Positions 17,791 to 26,667 of a stretch of 64,000 nucleotides of DNA are shown here, piece by piece. The notes beneath the pieces are model-generated. The model searched no databases. It was not told the origin of the DNA and saw only the letters and a list, made by a program, of their open reading frames with translations. This stretch comes from Pseudomonas sp. PDM18 (GTDB taxonomy: Bacteria > Pseudomonadota > Gammaproteobacteria > Pseudomonadales > Pseudomonadaceae), in the NCBI RefSeq assembly GCF_014852585.1, contig NZ_JACVBX010000004.1:248001-312000 (forward strand), written 5' to 3'. A program made the translations under genes and the position numbers. Within the stretch, counting starts at the first letter, position 1. Each line of letters begins with the position of its first letter.

Positions 17791-18090
17791 TTAGGGCAGG
17801 ACTTTCTTGAACGGCTTGACCACGACTTCGGCGTAGACGCCGGCGGCGCGGTACGGGTCGGCGTCGGCCCAGGTCTGGGCGGCGGCCAGGGAGTCGAACT
17901 CGGCGACGATCAGGCTGCCGGTGAAGCCGGCGGCGCCCGGGTCGTTGCTGTCGATGGCCGGGTGCGGGCCGGCGAGGACCAGGCGGCCTTCTTCCTTCAA
18001 CTGCTCCAGGCGTGCGATGTGCGCGGGGCGGGCGGCCAGGCGGCGTTCTTGGGAAGCGGTGATATCACGGGCAATGATCGCGTAGAGCAT
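17791..18090 (-). CDS. yciI: YciI-like protein
   Basis: Small ferredoxin-fold protein of 99 residues ([20 protein letters not shown]) with the family His in [16 protein letters not shown] and Asp in [13 protein letters not shown], the presumed catalytic pair. Family members include dehalogenase-like and muconolactone isomerase-like enzymes; function here is unknown. ATG 18090 was chosen since it is 1 base after the yciB stop and matches the usual family start. It forms a two-gene unit with yciB, as in E. coli and other gamma-proteobacteria. Confidence 0.88.
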   Translation of the reverse strand: MLYAIIARDITASQERRLAARPAHIARLEQLKEEGRLVLAGPHPAIDSNDPGAAGFTGSLIVAEFDSLAAAQTWADADPYRAAGVYAEVVVKPFKKVLP

Positions 18091-18091
18091 G

Positions 18092-18685
18092 TCAGTCCTT
18101 GGGTTTTTCGCCGGTAGGCTCATCGTGCATGTGGCGGGCCAGGAACACGCCCTGGCCGATCAGGAACAGCAGGGTCATGCCCAGGCTGCCGAACACCTTG
18201 AAGTCCACCCAGTAGTCCTGGAAGGTGAAGGCGACGAACAGCTGGACACAGCCGCAGATCAGGAAGAACAGCACCCAGGCGACGTTCAGCTTCGCCCAGA
18301 GGGTATCGGTCAGGTGTACCGCATGGCCCATGATGCGCTGGATCAGCGGCTGGCCGCCAATGAAGTGACTGCCGGCGAAAGCCAGGGCGAACAGCCAGTT
18401 CACCACTGGCGCCTTCCACTTGAGGAAGGTTTCGCTGTGGAAGGCCAGGGTCATGCCGCCAAACACCAGGCAGGCGGCGAGCGTCACCCACTGGCCCTTG
18501 TCGAGCTTGCGCTGCTTGATCAGCAGGGCGCCGTAGACCACCACGGAGGCGGCGATCAGCACGGCCGTGGCGCTGTAGATCCCACCGACCGAGAAGCTCT
18601 GGCCAGCCAGTTCGACGTTGCGCGGGTCGAGCTTGTAGACGATGAAGAAGAGGATAAGGGGAATGAAATCGATGAATTGCTTCAT
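18092..18685 (-). CDS. yciB: Inner membrane septation protein YciB
   Basis: Polytopic inner-membrane protein of 197 residues, the normal YciB/IspZ length, with five hydrophobic helices. The N-terminus [20 protein letters not shown] and the C-terminal region [16 protein letters not shown] are family hallmarks. The family is linked to cell envelope synthesis and septation (septation protein A). The start was moved from 18757 to ATG 18685 because this N-terminus is strictly conserved. yciI follows after one base. It is divergent from the RNase AM gene at 18890. Confidence 0.92.
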   Translation of the reverse strand: MKQFIDFIPLILFFIVYKLDPRNVELAGQSFSVGGIYSATAVLIAASVVVYGALLIKQRKLDKGQWVTLAACLVFGGMTLAFHSETFLKWKAPVVNWLFALAFAGSHFIGGQPLIQRIMGHAVHLTDTLWAKLNVAWVLFFLICGCVQLFVAFTFQDYWVDFKVFGSLGMTLLFLIGQGVFLARHMHDEPTGEKPKD

Positions 18686-18889
18686 TACGGCAGCCAGAGC
18701 CCAGTAGAGCCGGCATAATACCAACCTGCGGATGAACTGAAAGAGCCATCCGCCCAACGCTGTGTTAGATCATGGTTTCAAGCCATTGCCGCGGGAGCGT
18801 TGGCACAGAAGCGTCTATACAGAAAGCTATCCCGACACGAATCTGCTCCGACACGGACGCAAAGCCACCCTGCATTCCCTGGAAGTCCC

Positions 18890-19765
18890 ATGCGAGTCGA
18901 CCTGCACTGCCACAGCACCGCGTCCGACGGACAGCTCAGCCCGACGGCCCTGGTCGAGCGTGCCCATGGGCGCGGTGTGCGCGTGCTGGCGCTGACCGAC
19001 CACGACACCCTCGACGGCCTGCCCGAGGCGCGCCGCGCCGCGCAGGCGCTGGGCATGGAGCTGGTGGACGGCGTCGAAGTGTCCTGCACCTGGGGCGGGG
19101 CGACCATTCACGTGCTCGGCTACGGCTTCGATGTGACGGCCGAGCCGCTGGTAAAGGCGCTGGACGACCTGCACCGCGCCCGCTGGAGCCGCGCCGAGGA
19201 AATCGGCCGGCGCCTGGAAGCCAAGGGCATGCCCGGCGCCTTCGAGGGCGCGCGGGCGATCCAGGCGGAACTGGGCGATAGCGAGAACGCCCCGGCGCGC
19301 CCGCACTTTGCCGAGTTCCTGCTGCGCCAGGGTTACGTCAAGGACCGCGCCGAGGCCTTCCGCAAGTGGCTGGGCGCCGGCAAGCTGGGCGACGTTAAGC
19401 AGCACTGGCCGAGCCTCGCCGACGCCGTCGGCACGCTGCGCGCGGCGGGTGCCTGGATCAGCCTGGCGCACCCCTACCAGTATGATTTCACCCGTACCAA
19501 GCGACGCAAGCTGGTGGCCGACTTCATCGCCGCCGGCGGTCATGCGCTGGAAGTCTGCAACGGCCCGCAGCCGGCCGAGCAGGTCGGCGTGCTGAGCATC
19601 CTCGCCCGCGAGTTCGGCATGATGGTCACCGCCGGCAGCGACTTCCATGGCCCCAGCGACTGGTCGGAACTGGGCCTTTACCGGAGCGTGCCGGAAGACC
19701 TGGCGCCGCTCTGGCCGCGCTTCGCCAGCGCCGAGAACGCCATCGGGATCAAGGAGACTCCATGA
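18890..19765 (+). CDS. rnm: RNase AM (PHP-domain 5'-3' exonuclease)
   Basis: PHP-domain phosphoesterase of 291 residues, equal to E. coli YciV/Rnm, which trims the 5' ends of rRNA precursors and acts on 3',5'-nucleotide bisphosphates. Metal-binding motifs are DLHCHSTASDG (4-14), TDHDTLDG near residue 40, ARPHFAEFL, SLAHPYQY and GSDFHGPSDW. ATG 18890 is used; the longer frame overlaps the promoter of divergent yciB. The last four bases overlap the start of yciO (ATGA), so the two are translationally coupled. Confidence 0.92.
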   Translation: MRVDLHCHSTASDGQLSPTALVERAHGRGVRVLALTDHDTLDGLPEARRAAQALGMELVDGVEVSCTWGGATIHVLGYGFDVTAEPLVKALDDLHRARWSRAEEIGRRLEAKGMPGAFEGARAIQAELGDSENAPARPHFAEFLLRQGYVKDRAEAFRKWLGAGKLGDVKQHWPSLADAVGTLRAAGAWISLAHPYQYDFTRTKRRKLVADFIAAGGHALEVCNGPQPAEQVGVLSILAREFGMMVTAGSDFHGPSDWSELGLYRSVPEDLAPLWPRFASAENAIGIKETP

Positions 19766-20391
19766 GCCAGTTCTTTCAGATCCATCCGGAAAATCCCCAG
19801 GCACGCCTGATCAAGCAGGCGGTGGAGATCGTCCGGCAGGGTGGGGTGATTGCCTATCCCACCGACTCCTCCTACGCGCTGGGCTGCCGTATCGGCGAGA
19901 AGTCCGCGGTGGAGCGCATCCGCCACATCCGCCGGCTGGACGACAAGCACAACTTCACCCTGGTCTGCCGCGACCTCTCCGAGCTCGGCCTCTACGCCAA
20001 GGTCGACACCGGCCTGTTCCGCCTGCTCAAGGCGCACACGCCCGGCCCCTACACCTTCATCCTCAACGCCACCCGCGAAGTGCCGCGCATGCTGCTGCAC
20101 CCCAAGCGCCGCACCATCGGCCTGCGGGTGCCGGCCTGCCCGATCGCCCTGGCGCTGCTGGAGGAGCTGGGTGAACCGCTCATGAGCGTCAGCCTGATCC
20201 TGCCCGGCGAGACCGAGCCGCTGAACGATCCTTACGAGATGCGCGATTCGCTGGAACATTTGGTCGACCTGATCATCGACGGCGGATTCGGCGGCGGTGA
20301 GGCCTCCACCGTGATCGCCCTGACCGATGAAGACCCGGTGGTCGTGCGTGTCGGCTGCGGCGACCCGGAACCCTTCATGGTCAGCGCCTGA
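19762..20391 (+). CDS. yciO: YciO/Sua5/YrdC-family protein (threonylcarbamoyl-AMP synthase-like)
   Basis: YrdC-fold protein of 209 residues (MSQFFQIHPENPQARLIKQA). The KxR-type signature appears as IAYPTDSSYALGC and RHIRRLDDKHNFTLVCRDLSE, with the nucleotide-binding region KAHTPGPYTFILNATREVPRM (first 20 residues: KAHTPGPYTFILNATREVPR). It is the YciO subgroup rather than the essential TsaC, so it may have weak or no tRNA t6A role. It starts within the stop of rnm and is followed by trpS after 61 bases. Confidence 0.9.
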   Translation: MSQFFQIHPENPQARLIKQAVEIVRQGGVIAYPTDSSYALGCRIGEKSAVERIRHIRRLDDKHNFTLVCRDLSELGLYAKVDTGLFRLLKAHTPGPYTFILNATREVPRMLLHPKRRTIGLRVPACPIALALLEELGEPLMSVSLILPGETEPLNDPYEMRDSLEHLVDLIIDGGFGGGEASTVIALTDEDPVVVRVGCGDPEPFMVSA

Positions 20392-20452
20392 ACAGTCGCG
20401 GCGTGCTGGCTATACTCCCTCGTCCCATCGCCGAACCCGCGAGGTTGACCGC

Positions 20453-21667
20453 TTGACCAGCGTCGAATCCCTGCGCCGTGTGCTCTCCGGTATGCGCCCC
20501 ACTGGGCGCCTGCACCTGGGGCATTACCACGGCGTGCTGCAGAGCTGGGTAAAACTGCAGCACGAGTACGAATGCTACTTCTCCATCGTCGACTGGCACG
20601 CGCTGACCACCGAGTACGACGAGACCGCCAGCATCCGCCAGCACGTGCGCGACATGGCCATCGACTGGCTGGCAGTGGGCGTCAGCCCCAGCGCCGCGAC
20701 GATGTTCATCCAGTCCCAGGTGCCCGAGCACGCCGAGCTGCAGCTGCTGCTGTCGATGATCTGCCCGCTGTCCTGGCTGGAGCGCGTGCCGACCTACAAG
20801 GAACTGCAGGAAAAGCTGGTCCACAAGGACCTCTCCACCTTCGGCTTCCTCGGCTACCCGCTGTTGCAGGCCGCTGACATCCTGATTTACCGCGCCGGCC
20901 TGGTGCCGGTAGGCTCGGATCAGTTCGCCCACGTCGAATTCACCCGCGAGATCGCCCGCCGCTTCAACCATCTTTATGGCGGCGAGGTGGACTTCGAAGA
21001 CCGCGCCCAGACCGCCATCGCCCGCCTGGGCAAGAAGACCGGCAAGCTCTACAGCAGCCTGCGCCGTGCCTGGCAGGAGCAGGGCGATGCCGAGGCCCTG
21101 GAAACTGCCCGCGCGCTGCTCATGGAGCAGCAGAGCTTGACCCTGGGCGACCGAGACCGGCTGTTCGGCTACCTCGAAGGCACCAGCCGCGTGCTGTTGC
21201 CGGAGCCGCAGACCCTCACCAGCCACGCGCCGAAGATGCCGGGGTTGGATGGGCAGAAGATGTCCAAGTCGCACCACAACACCATCGCCCTGCGCGACAG
21301 CCCGGCGCTGATCGAGGAGAAGATCGCGCGCATGCCCACCGACCCGGCACGCGTGCACCGCCGCGACCCGGGCGATCCGGAGCGCTGCCCGGTGTGGCAG
21401 TGGCACCTGATCTACTCCGACGACAGTTGCCGCCAGTGGGTGCAGGAAGGTTGCCGCAGTGCGGGAATCGGCTGCCTGGACTGCAAGCGGCCGGTGATCG
21501 AGGCGATCCTCCACGAACTGGAACCGATCCAGGAGCGCGCGCTGGACTACGAGGACAACCCTGAGTTGGTGCGCAGCATCCTCGCCGAAGGTGCCGAGCG
21601 CGCCCGCGAGGCGGCGCGGGAGACGCTGGTTGAAGTGCGGCATGCCATGGGGCTGTCCTACCGCTGA
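20453..21667 (+). CDS. trpS: Tryptophanyl-tRNA synthetase
   Basis: Class I aminoacyl-tRNA synthetase charging tRNA-Trp, 404 residues. The HIGH-type motif HLGH is at 21-24 (RPTGRLHLGHYHG) and KMSKS at 269-273. The product is longer than the about 335-residue E. coli-type enzyme, with an extra C-terminal cysteine-containing region (CRSAGIGCLDCKRP). The start is taken as TTG 20453, 9 bases after GAGG; no in-frame ATG precedes the conserved N-terminus until Met14, which is inside the ATP-site motif. The long antisense frame over it is a shadow. Confidence 0.93.
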   Translation: MTSVESLRRVLSGMRPTGRLHLGHYHGVLQSWVKLQHEYECYFSIVDWHALTTEYDETASIRQHVRDMAIDWLAVGVSPSAATMFIQSQVPEHAELQLLLSMICPLSWLERVPTYKELQEKLVHKDLSTFGFLGYPLLQAADILIYRAGLVPVGSDQFAHVEFTREIARRFNHLYGGEVDFEDRAQTAIARLGKKTGKLYSSLRRAWQEQGDAEALETARALLMEQQSLTLGDRDRLFGYLEGTSRVLLPEPQTLTSHAPKMPGLDGQKMSKSHHNTIALRDSPALIEEKIARMPTDPARVHRRDPGDPERCPVWQWHLIYSDDSCRQWVQEGCRSAGIGCLDCKRPVIEAILHELEPIQERALDYEDNPELVRSILAEGAERAREAARETLVEVRHAMGLSYR

Positions 21668-21703
21668 CGAATCGTAGCTTTCCCGGCAATCGGTGCCTGC
21701 TAT

Positions 21704-21827
21704 CCCCTCACCCCAGCCCTCTCCCAGAGGGAGAGGGGGCCGTCCGTGCCGGCTGATGCCATGGTTTCCGCCTGCTCCGGCCGGTTCCCTCTCCCGCTTG
21801 CGGGAGAGGGTTAGGGTGAGGGGCTTT
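21704..21827. repeat. Pair of inverted dispersed repeats between trpS and scpA
   Basis: CCCCTCACCCCAGCCCTCTC at 21705 is matched, about 100 bases later, by GAGAGGGTTAGGGTGAGGGG ending at 21823, a nearly perfect inverted repeat of about 22 bp. Each edge also carries its own small hairpin (CTCTCCC...GGGAGAG). This is a common dispersed intergenic element in gamma-proteobacteria. Confidence 0.7.
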
Positions 21828-21954
21828 TGATCTTGTAGGGGCGGACTTCGCACAGGCAGACGGCGGCCCGCGCAAATCCGCCAAAAGCCCCTCGCGCCGC
21901 CGGCAAAAGCAGGGATAATGCCGCCTTCGAACCCCAGCGCCTGACGAGTGGCCG

Positions 21955-22971
21955 ATGAGTGACCTGACCGAGCCGGAAGCCCCCGCCGCCGCCCCTGAAT
22001 ACCAGGTGCCGGTGCAGTTGGCGCTCGTCTACGGCGAGGCCCTGACGGAGATGCCGCAGGACCTGTACATCCCGCCGGATGCCCTGGAGGTCTTCCTCGA
22101 AGCCTTCGAGGGCCCGCTCGACCTGTTGCTCTACCTGATCCGCAAGCAGAACATCAACATCCTCGACATCCCCGTGGCGGAAATCACCCGCCAGTACATG
22201 GGCTACGTCGAATTGATGAAATCGGTGCGCCTGGAGCTGGCCGCCGAGTACCTGGTGATGGCCGCCATGCTCGCCGAGATCAAGTCGCGCATGCTGTTGC
22301 CGCGCTCGGCCGAGGCCGAGGAAGAAGAGGAAGACCCGCGCGCCGAGCTTATCCGCCGCCTGCAGGAATACGAGCGCTTCAAGAAGGCCGCCGAGGACCT
22401 CGACGAGCTGCCGCGCCTGGGCCGCGACTACGTGGTGCCCACCGTCGCCGCGCCGGACGCGCGGGCGCGCCGGCTGCTGCCGGAAGTGGACATGCAGGAG
22501 CTGATGCTGTGCATGGCCGAGGTGCTGCGCCGCGCCGACCTGTTCGAAAGCCATCAGGTCACCCGCGAGATGCTCTCCACCCGGGAGCGCATGACCGAGA
22601 TTCTTGAGCGCCTCAAAGGGGAGGGCTTCGTGCCCTTCATCACGCTGTTCCGCGTCGAGGAAGGCAAGCTGGGCGTGGTAGTGACCTTCATGGCGGTGTT
22701 GGAGCTGGTCAAGGAACAGCTGGTGGAACTGGTGCAGAACGAAGCCTTCGCGCCGATCCACGTTCGCGCCCGCACGGAAGTGCAGGAAGGCGCCGCACGC
22801 TTCGGGGAAACGTCGGAAGAAGTACTCGAAGAGGGCGACGAAGACGTCTTCGAGCCACGCGAGGAGCCGCCGGCCGAGCTGACCTTCGAGGACGGCCACT
22901 TCGACGGCCCGGAAGGCGAGGCAGCGCTCGATCAGGCGCTGGACGGCGAGGCGGAAGACGAGCCGCTCTGA
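21955..22971 (+). CDS. scpA: Segregation and condensation protein A
   Basis: Kleisin subunit of the SMC-ScpAB condensin, 338 residues. The N-terminal kleisin region has FLEAFEGPLDLLLYLIRKQN and INILDIPVAEITRQYM, and the C-terminal winged helix spans about 190-260. Both ends are longer than the about 250-residue Bacillus protein: about 40 residues of N-terminal extension and an acidic tail from about 275 (ETSEEVLEEGDEDVFEPREE). It is probably cotranscribed with scpB, 82 bases downstream. The smc gene is not in the window; MksB or Smc elsewhere would be the partner. Confidence 0.95.
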   Translation: MSDLTEPEAPAAAPEYQVPVQLALVYGEALTEMPQDLYIPPDALEVFLEAFEGPLDLLLYLIRKQNINILDIPVAEITRQYMGYVELMKSVRLELAAEYLVMAAMLAEIKSRMLLPRSAEAEEEEEDPRAELIRRLQEYERFKKAAEDLDELPRLGRDYVVPTVAAPDARARRLLPEVDMQELMLCMAEVLRRADLFESHQVTREMLSTRERMTEILERLKGEGFVPFITLFRVEEGKLGVVVTFMAVLELVKEQLVELVQNEAFAPIHVRARTEVQEGAARFGETSEEVLEEGDEDVFEPREEPPAELTFEDGHFDGPEGEAALDQALDGEAEDEPL

Positions 22972-23053
22972 TCCGCCAGCGTTGCCCTGGCGCCGCGCTT
23001 TGAGTAGCTTTCCCGGCTGAGCCGCTTAACCTTCAACCCGACCCGAGCCCTCG

Positions 23054-24094
23054 ATGAATCTCTCCGACCCGCAAGAATTGGCGACCCTGCTCGAAGGCAT
23101 CCTCCTGGCTGCCGGCAAGCCCATGTCGCTGGAGCGCCTCGGCGAGCTGTTCGAGGAGGCCGAGCGCCCCGAGCCGCAGCAGTTCCGCGATGCACTGGCG
23201 GTGCTGAGCCTGTCCTGCTCCGGCCGGGCCTTCGAGTTGAAGGAAGTCGCCACCGGCTACCGCCTGCAGGTGCGCGAAAAGTTCGCCTCCTGGGTCGGTC
23301 GGCTCTGGGAAGAGCGCCCGCAGCGCTACTCCCGTGCGCTGCTGGAGACCCTCGCGCTGATCGCCTACCGCCAGCCCATCACCCGTGGCGAGATCGAGGA
23401 AATCCGCGGCGTTGCGGTGAATACCCAGATCGTCAAGACGCTGATGGAGCGCGAGTGGATCCGCATCGTCGGCTACCGCGAAGTCCCCGGCCGCCCGGCG
23501 ATGCTGGCCACCACCCGCACCTTCCTCGACTACTTCAACCTGAAAAGCCTGGAAGACCTGCCGCCGCTGGCCGAGCTGAAACTGATGGAACCCGAGCCGC
23601 AGCCGATCCTCGAGGACATGGCGCCGGTGGCCAGCCTGCCGAGCCCCGAGGAATACGATGAGGATTATGTGCCGCCGTCGCTGCAGGCCCTGGCCGACCA
23701 GGCCGTGCGCGATGCAGGTGAGGAGCCCGAGCCCGCGCCGCCGGAGGAGCCGAAGGAGGAAACCAGTTTCCGCAGCCTGCTCGCCGAGCTGGACGAGATG
23801 GAACAGGGGCTGAAGACCGACTTCGACGACCTGATCGACCGCCCGCCGAGCGACGACGAGGACACCGGCGTGGATGCCGACTTCAGCGGCGTGCACGCGC
23901 TGCCGGAGGTCGAGCCGCAGGGCGAAGCCCAAGCGCCTGTCCAGCCTGAAACGCAAGCCGAGCCCGAAGCGTCCGCGCCAACGTCGGCCCCCACGCCGTC
24001 CGCGCCCGCGGAAGATGAATGGGACGAAGAGCGCGCCCTGCGCGAGGCCATGCTCGAGGAAATGGAGTTCAACGCGCGCAATCGCGACCATTGA
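23054..24094 (+). CDS. scpB: Segregation and condensation protein B with long acidic tail
   Basis: ScpB subunit of condensin, 346 residues, with the tandem winged-helix core in about residues 1-185 (RALLETLALIAYRQPITRGE and RTFLDYFNLKSLEDLPPL). From about residue 190 onward it is a low-complexity acidic Pro/Glu/Ala tail (PEPAPPEEPKEE; QPETQAEPEASAPTSA), making it much longer than the about 200-residue Bacillus ScpB. Long tails of this type occur in Pseudomonas. In related genomes rluB usually follows; here a beta-glucosidase gene follows instead after about 200 bases. Confidence 0.94.
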   Translation: MNLSDPQELATLLEGILLAAGKPMSLERLGELFEEAERPEPQQFRDALAVLSLSCSGRAFELKEVATGYRLQVREKFASWVGRLWEERPQRYSRALLETLALIAYRQPITRGEIEEIRGVAVNTQIVKTLMEREWIRIVGYREVPGRPAMLATTRTFLDYFNLKSLEDLPPLAELKLMEPEPQPILEDMAPVASLPSPEEYDEDYVPPSLQALADQAVRDAGEEPEPAPPEEPKEETSFRSLLAELDEMEQGLKTDFDDLIDRPPSDDEDTGVDADFSGVHALPEVEPQGEAQAPVQPETQAEPEASAPTSAPTPSAPAEDEWDEERALREAMLEEMEFNARNRDH

Positions 24095-24296
24095 GCCCGG
24101 CCTTTGGCGCATCTGACCGAGGCTTTCCAGCCGTTCGGTGATTGACTTCCGCCCTCGGCGCGACGACCTTATGTGCCGCGTTCGCAAGGCGCTGGCGGCA
24201 ACACCCGGGGATGCCGCCCGATCGACCGCCCTGACGACGTCTCTCGACAACAATCCACAGTGGCCTGGCGCCTCGCGCAGGCTGCTGAGTACCCAT

Positions 24297-26609
24297 ATGA
24301 AAAGAACTCCAATCAGCCGTATCTGCTGGCTCGGCCTCCTGCTGGGCCTGAGCAGCGCTTCGCTTTCCGCCGCCCAGGCGCCTGCCGCCGCGGCCGCCGT
24401 GCCGCTGGCCGGCCAGTCCAAGGAAGCCTTCCTCGACAGCCTGATGCAGCGCATGACGCTCGAAGAGAAGATCGGCCAGCTGCGCCTGGTCAGCGTCGGG
24501 CCGGACCATCCCAAGCCGGTACTGCTGAAGGAAATCGCCGAGGGCACCACCGGCGCGGTGTTCAACACCGTGGTCCGTCCGGGCATCCGCGACCTGCAGG
24601 ACGCGGCCATGAAAAGCCGGCTGAAGATCCCGCTGTTCTTCGCCTATGACGTGGTCCACGGCCACCGTACCGTGTTCCCCATCGGCCTGGGCCTGGCGGC
24701 GAGCTGGGACATGGCCTCCATCGAGCGCAGCGCCCGCGTCGCGGCCATCGAGGCCAGCGCCGACGGCCTCAACCTGACCTATTCGCCCACCGTCGACATC
24801 GCCCGCGATCCGCGCTGGGGCCGTGTCTCCGAAGGCTTCGGCGAAGACGCCTGGCTGACCAGCAAGGTCGCCGCCGCGGTGGTCAAGGGCTACCAGGGCC
24901 AGGGCCTGAACCAGCCGCAAACCATCATGGCCGGGGTCAAGCACTTCGCCCTTTACGGCGCCGGCGAAGGCGGCCGTGACTACAACACCGTGGACATGAG
25001 CCCGCAGCGCATGTTCCAGGACTACCTGCCGCCGTACCGCGCGGCCATCGACGCCGGTGCCGGCGCGGTGATGGTCTCGCTGAACAGCATCAACGGCGTG
25101 CCGGCCACCGCCAACAAGTGGCTGCTACAAGACCTGCTGCGTGGCCAGTGGGGCTACAAGGGCCTGACCCTGAGTGACCACGGCGCGGTGCTGGAGCTGA
25201 TCAAGCACGGCGTGGCCGCCACCGAGCGCGACGCCACCCAGGCGGCGATCAACGCCGGCGTCGAAATGAACATGAACGACGACCTTTACGGCAAGCACAT
25301 GCCCGAGCTGCTCAAGGCCGGGCTGATCAGCCAGGACGAGATCGATCGTGCCTGCCGCGACGTGCTCGCCGCCAAGTGGGACATGGGCCTGTTCCAGGAC
25401 CCGTACCGCTACCTGCAGGGCCAGGACCCGGTCGACACCGACGCCGAGGAGCGCCTGCACCGTGCCGACGCCCGCGAGATCGCGCGCAAGGGCATGGTGC
25501 TGCTGAAGAACGAAGGAGGCGTGCTGCCGCTCAAGCGTGACGGCGTGATTGCCCTGATCGGTCCGCTGGCCGACAGCAAGCGCGACGTGATGGGCAGCTG
25601 GTCCGCCGCCGGCAAGGCCTTCCAGGCCGTGACCGTGCTCGAGGGCATGGGCGCCGCCACCCGTGGCCACGCTGCGCTGCTCTACGCCAAGGGCGCCAAC
25701 GTCACTGACGATCCGGAGATCGTCAAATACCTCAACGAGTACAGCGAAGACGTCAAGGTCGACTCGCGCAGCCCGAAAGCCATGATCGACGAGGCTGTCG
25801 AGAAGGCGAAGCAGGCTGACGTGGTGGTGGCCGTGGTCGGCGAATCCCAGGGCATGGCCCACGAAGCGTCGAGCAAGACCAACCTGCACATCGCGCAGAG
25901 CCAGATCGAGCTGCTCAAGGCCCTCAAGGCCACCGGCAAGCCGCTGGTGCTGGTGCTGATGAATGGCCGGCCGATGGACCTGCGCTGGGAAAGCGCCAAC
26001 GCCGACGCCGTGCTGGAAACCTGGTTCAGCGGCACCGAAGGCGGCAACGCCATCGCCGACGTGCTGTTCGGCGACTACAACCCGTCGGGCAAGCTGACCA
26101 TGACCTTCCCGCGCTCGGTGGGCCAGGTGCCGATCTACTACAACCACCTGAACACCGGCCGCCCGTTCGACCACGAGCACCCGAACAAGTACACCTCGCG
26201 CTACTTCGACTCGCAGAACGGCCCGCTGTACCCCTTCGGCTACGGCCTGAGCTACACCGACTTCAGCGTCTCGGACGTGAAGATGTCGGGCAGTAAGCTG
26301 AAGAAGGGTGACCAGCTGACCGCCAGCGTGACCGTGAAGAACACCGGCAAGGTCGCCGGCGAAACCACCGTGCAGCTCTACCTGCGCGATGTCGCCGCGT
26401 CCATCAGCCGTCCGGTCAAGGAGCTCAAGGGCTTCAGCAAGATCCTGCTGCAGCCGGGCGAGTCGAAGGTGGTGCAGTTCCCGATCCGCGAGGAAGACCT
26501 GCGCTTCTACGACAGCCAGCTGCGCTACGCCTCGGAGCCGGGCGAGTTCAAGGTCTACGTCGGCCTGGATTCGGACAACGTGAAGGAGCAAAGCTTCACG
26601 CTGCTCTAA
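24297..26609 (+). CDS. bglX: Periplasmic beta-glucosidase BglX (GH3)
   Basis: Exported glycoside hydrolase family 3 enzyme of 770 residues that would release glucose from beta-glucosides and oligosaccharides in the periplasm. A signal peptide spans about 1-25 (ISRICWLGLLLGLSSASLSA). The TIM-barrel domain (about 45-390) has RDPRWGRVSEGFGEDAWLTS and the nucleophile Asp294 in LTLSDHGAV; the alpha/beta sandwich follows, and a fibronectin III-like domain ends the protein (about 660-770). ATG 24297 is in front of the signal peptide. Glucose-uptake genes lie about 5 kb downstream, which may be functionally meaningful. Confidence 0.95.
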   Translation: MKRTPISRICWLGLLLGLSSASLSAAQAPAAAAAVPLAGQSKEAFLDSLMQRMTLEEKIGQLRLVSVGPDHPKPVLLKEIAEGTTGAVFNTVVRPGIRDLQDAAMKSRLKIPLFFAYDVVHGHRTVFPIGLGLAASWDMASIERSARVAAIEASADGLNLTYSPTVDIARDPRWGRVSEGFGEDAWLTSKVAAAVVKGYQGQGLNQPQTIMAGVKHFALYGAGEGGRDYNTVDMSPQRMFQDYLPPYRAAIDAGAGAVMVSLNSINGVPATANKWLLQDLLRGQWGYKGLTLSDHGAVLELIKHGVAATERDATQAAINAGVEMNMNDDLYGKHMPELLKAGLISQDEIDRACRDVLAAKWDMGLFQDPYRYLQGQDPVDTDAEERLHRADAREIARKGMVLLKNEGGVLPLKRDGVIALIGPLADSKRDVMGSWSAAGKAFQAVTVLEGMGAATRGHAALLYAKGANVTDDPEIVKYLNEYSEDVKVDSRSPKAMIDEAVEKAKQADVVVAVVGESQGMAHEASSKTNLHIAQSQIELLKALKATGKPLVLVLMNGRPMDLRWESANADAVLETWFSGTEGGNAIADVLFGDYNPSGKLTMTFPRSVGQVPIYYNHLNTGRPFDHEHPNKYTSRYFDSQNGPLYPFGYGLSYTDFSVSDVKMSGSKLKKGDQLTASVTVKNTGKVAGETTVQLYLRDVAASISRPVKELKGFSKILLQPGESKVVQFPIREEDLRFYDSQLRYASEPGEFKVYVGLDSDNVKEQSFTLL

Positions 26610-26633
26610 GCGTCACGCGCTGCTGCAAACGAA

Positions 26634-26664
26634 ACGCCGCGGCTGGATCAGCCGTGGCGTTTTT
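26634..26664 (+). terminator. Intrinsic terminator of bglX
   Basis: ACGCCGCGGCTG - loop GAT - CAGCCGTGGCGT with one G-U pair, followed by a T-run. It begins 25 bases after the stop. Upstream A residues make it possibly bidirectional, serving the convergent gene at 26668 as well. Confidence 0.9.
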
Positions 26665-26667
26665 CAT

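Noticed and set aside
20381-21853. 490-residue open frame on the minus strand over trpS
   Set aside because: It lies entirely antisense to a clear tryptophanyl-tRNA synthetase, has no family motif, and is the usual shadow frame of GC-rich coding DNA.
25125-26591. 488-residue minus-strand frame over bglX
   Set aside because: Low-complexity His/Val/Leu/Ala composition typical of antisense frames; the plus-strand GH3 gene is certain.
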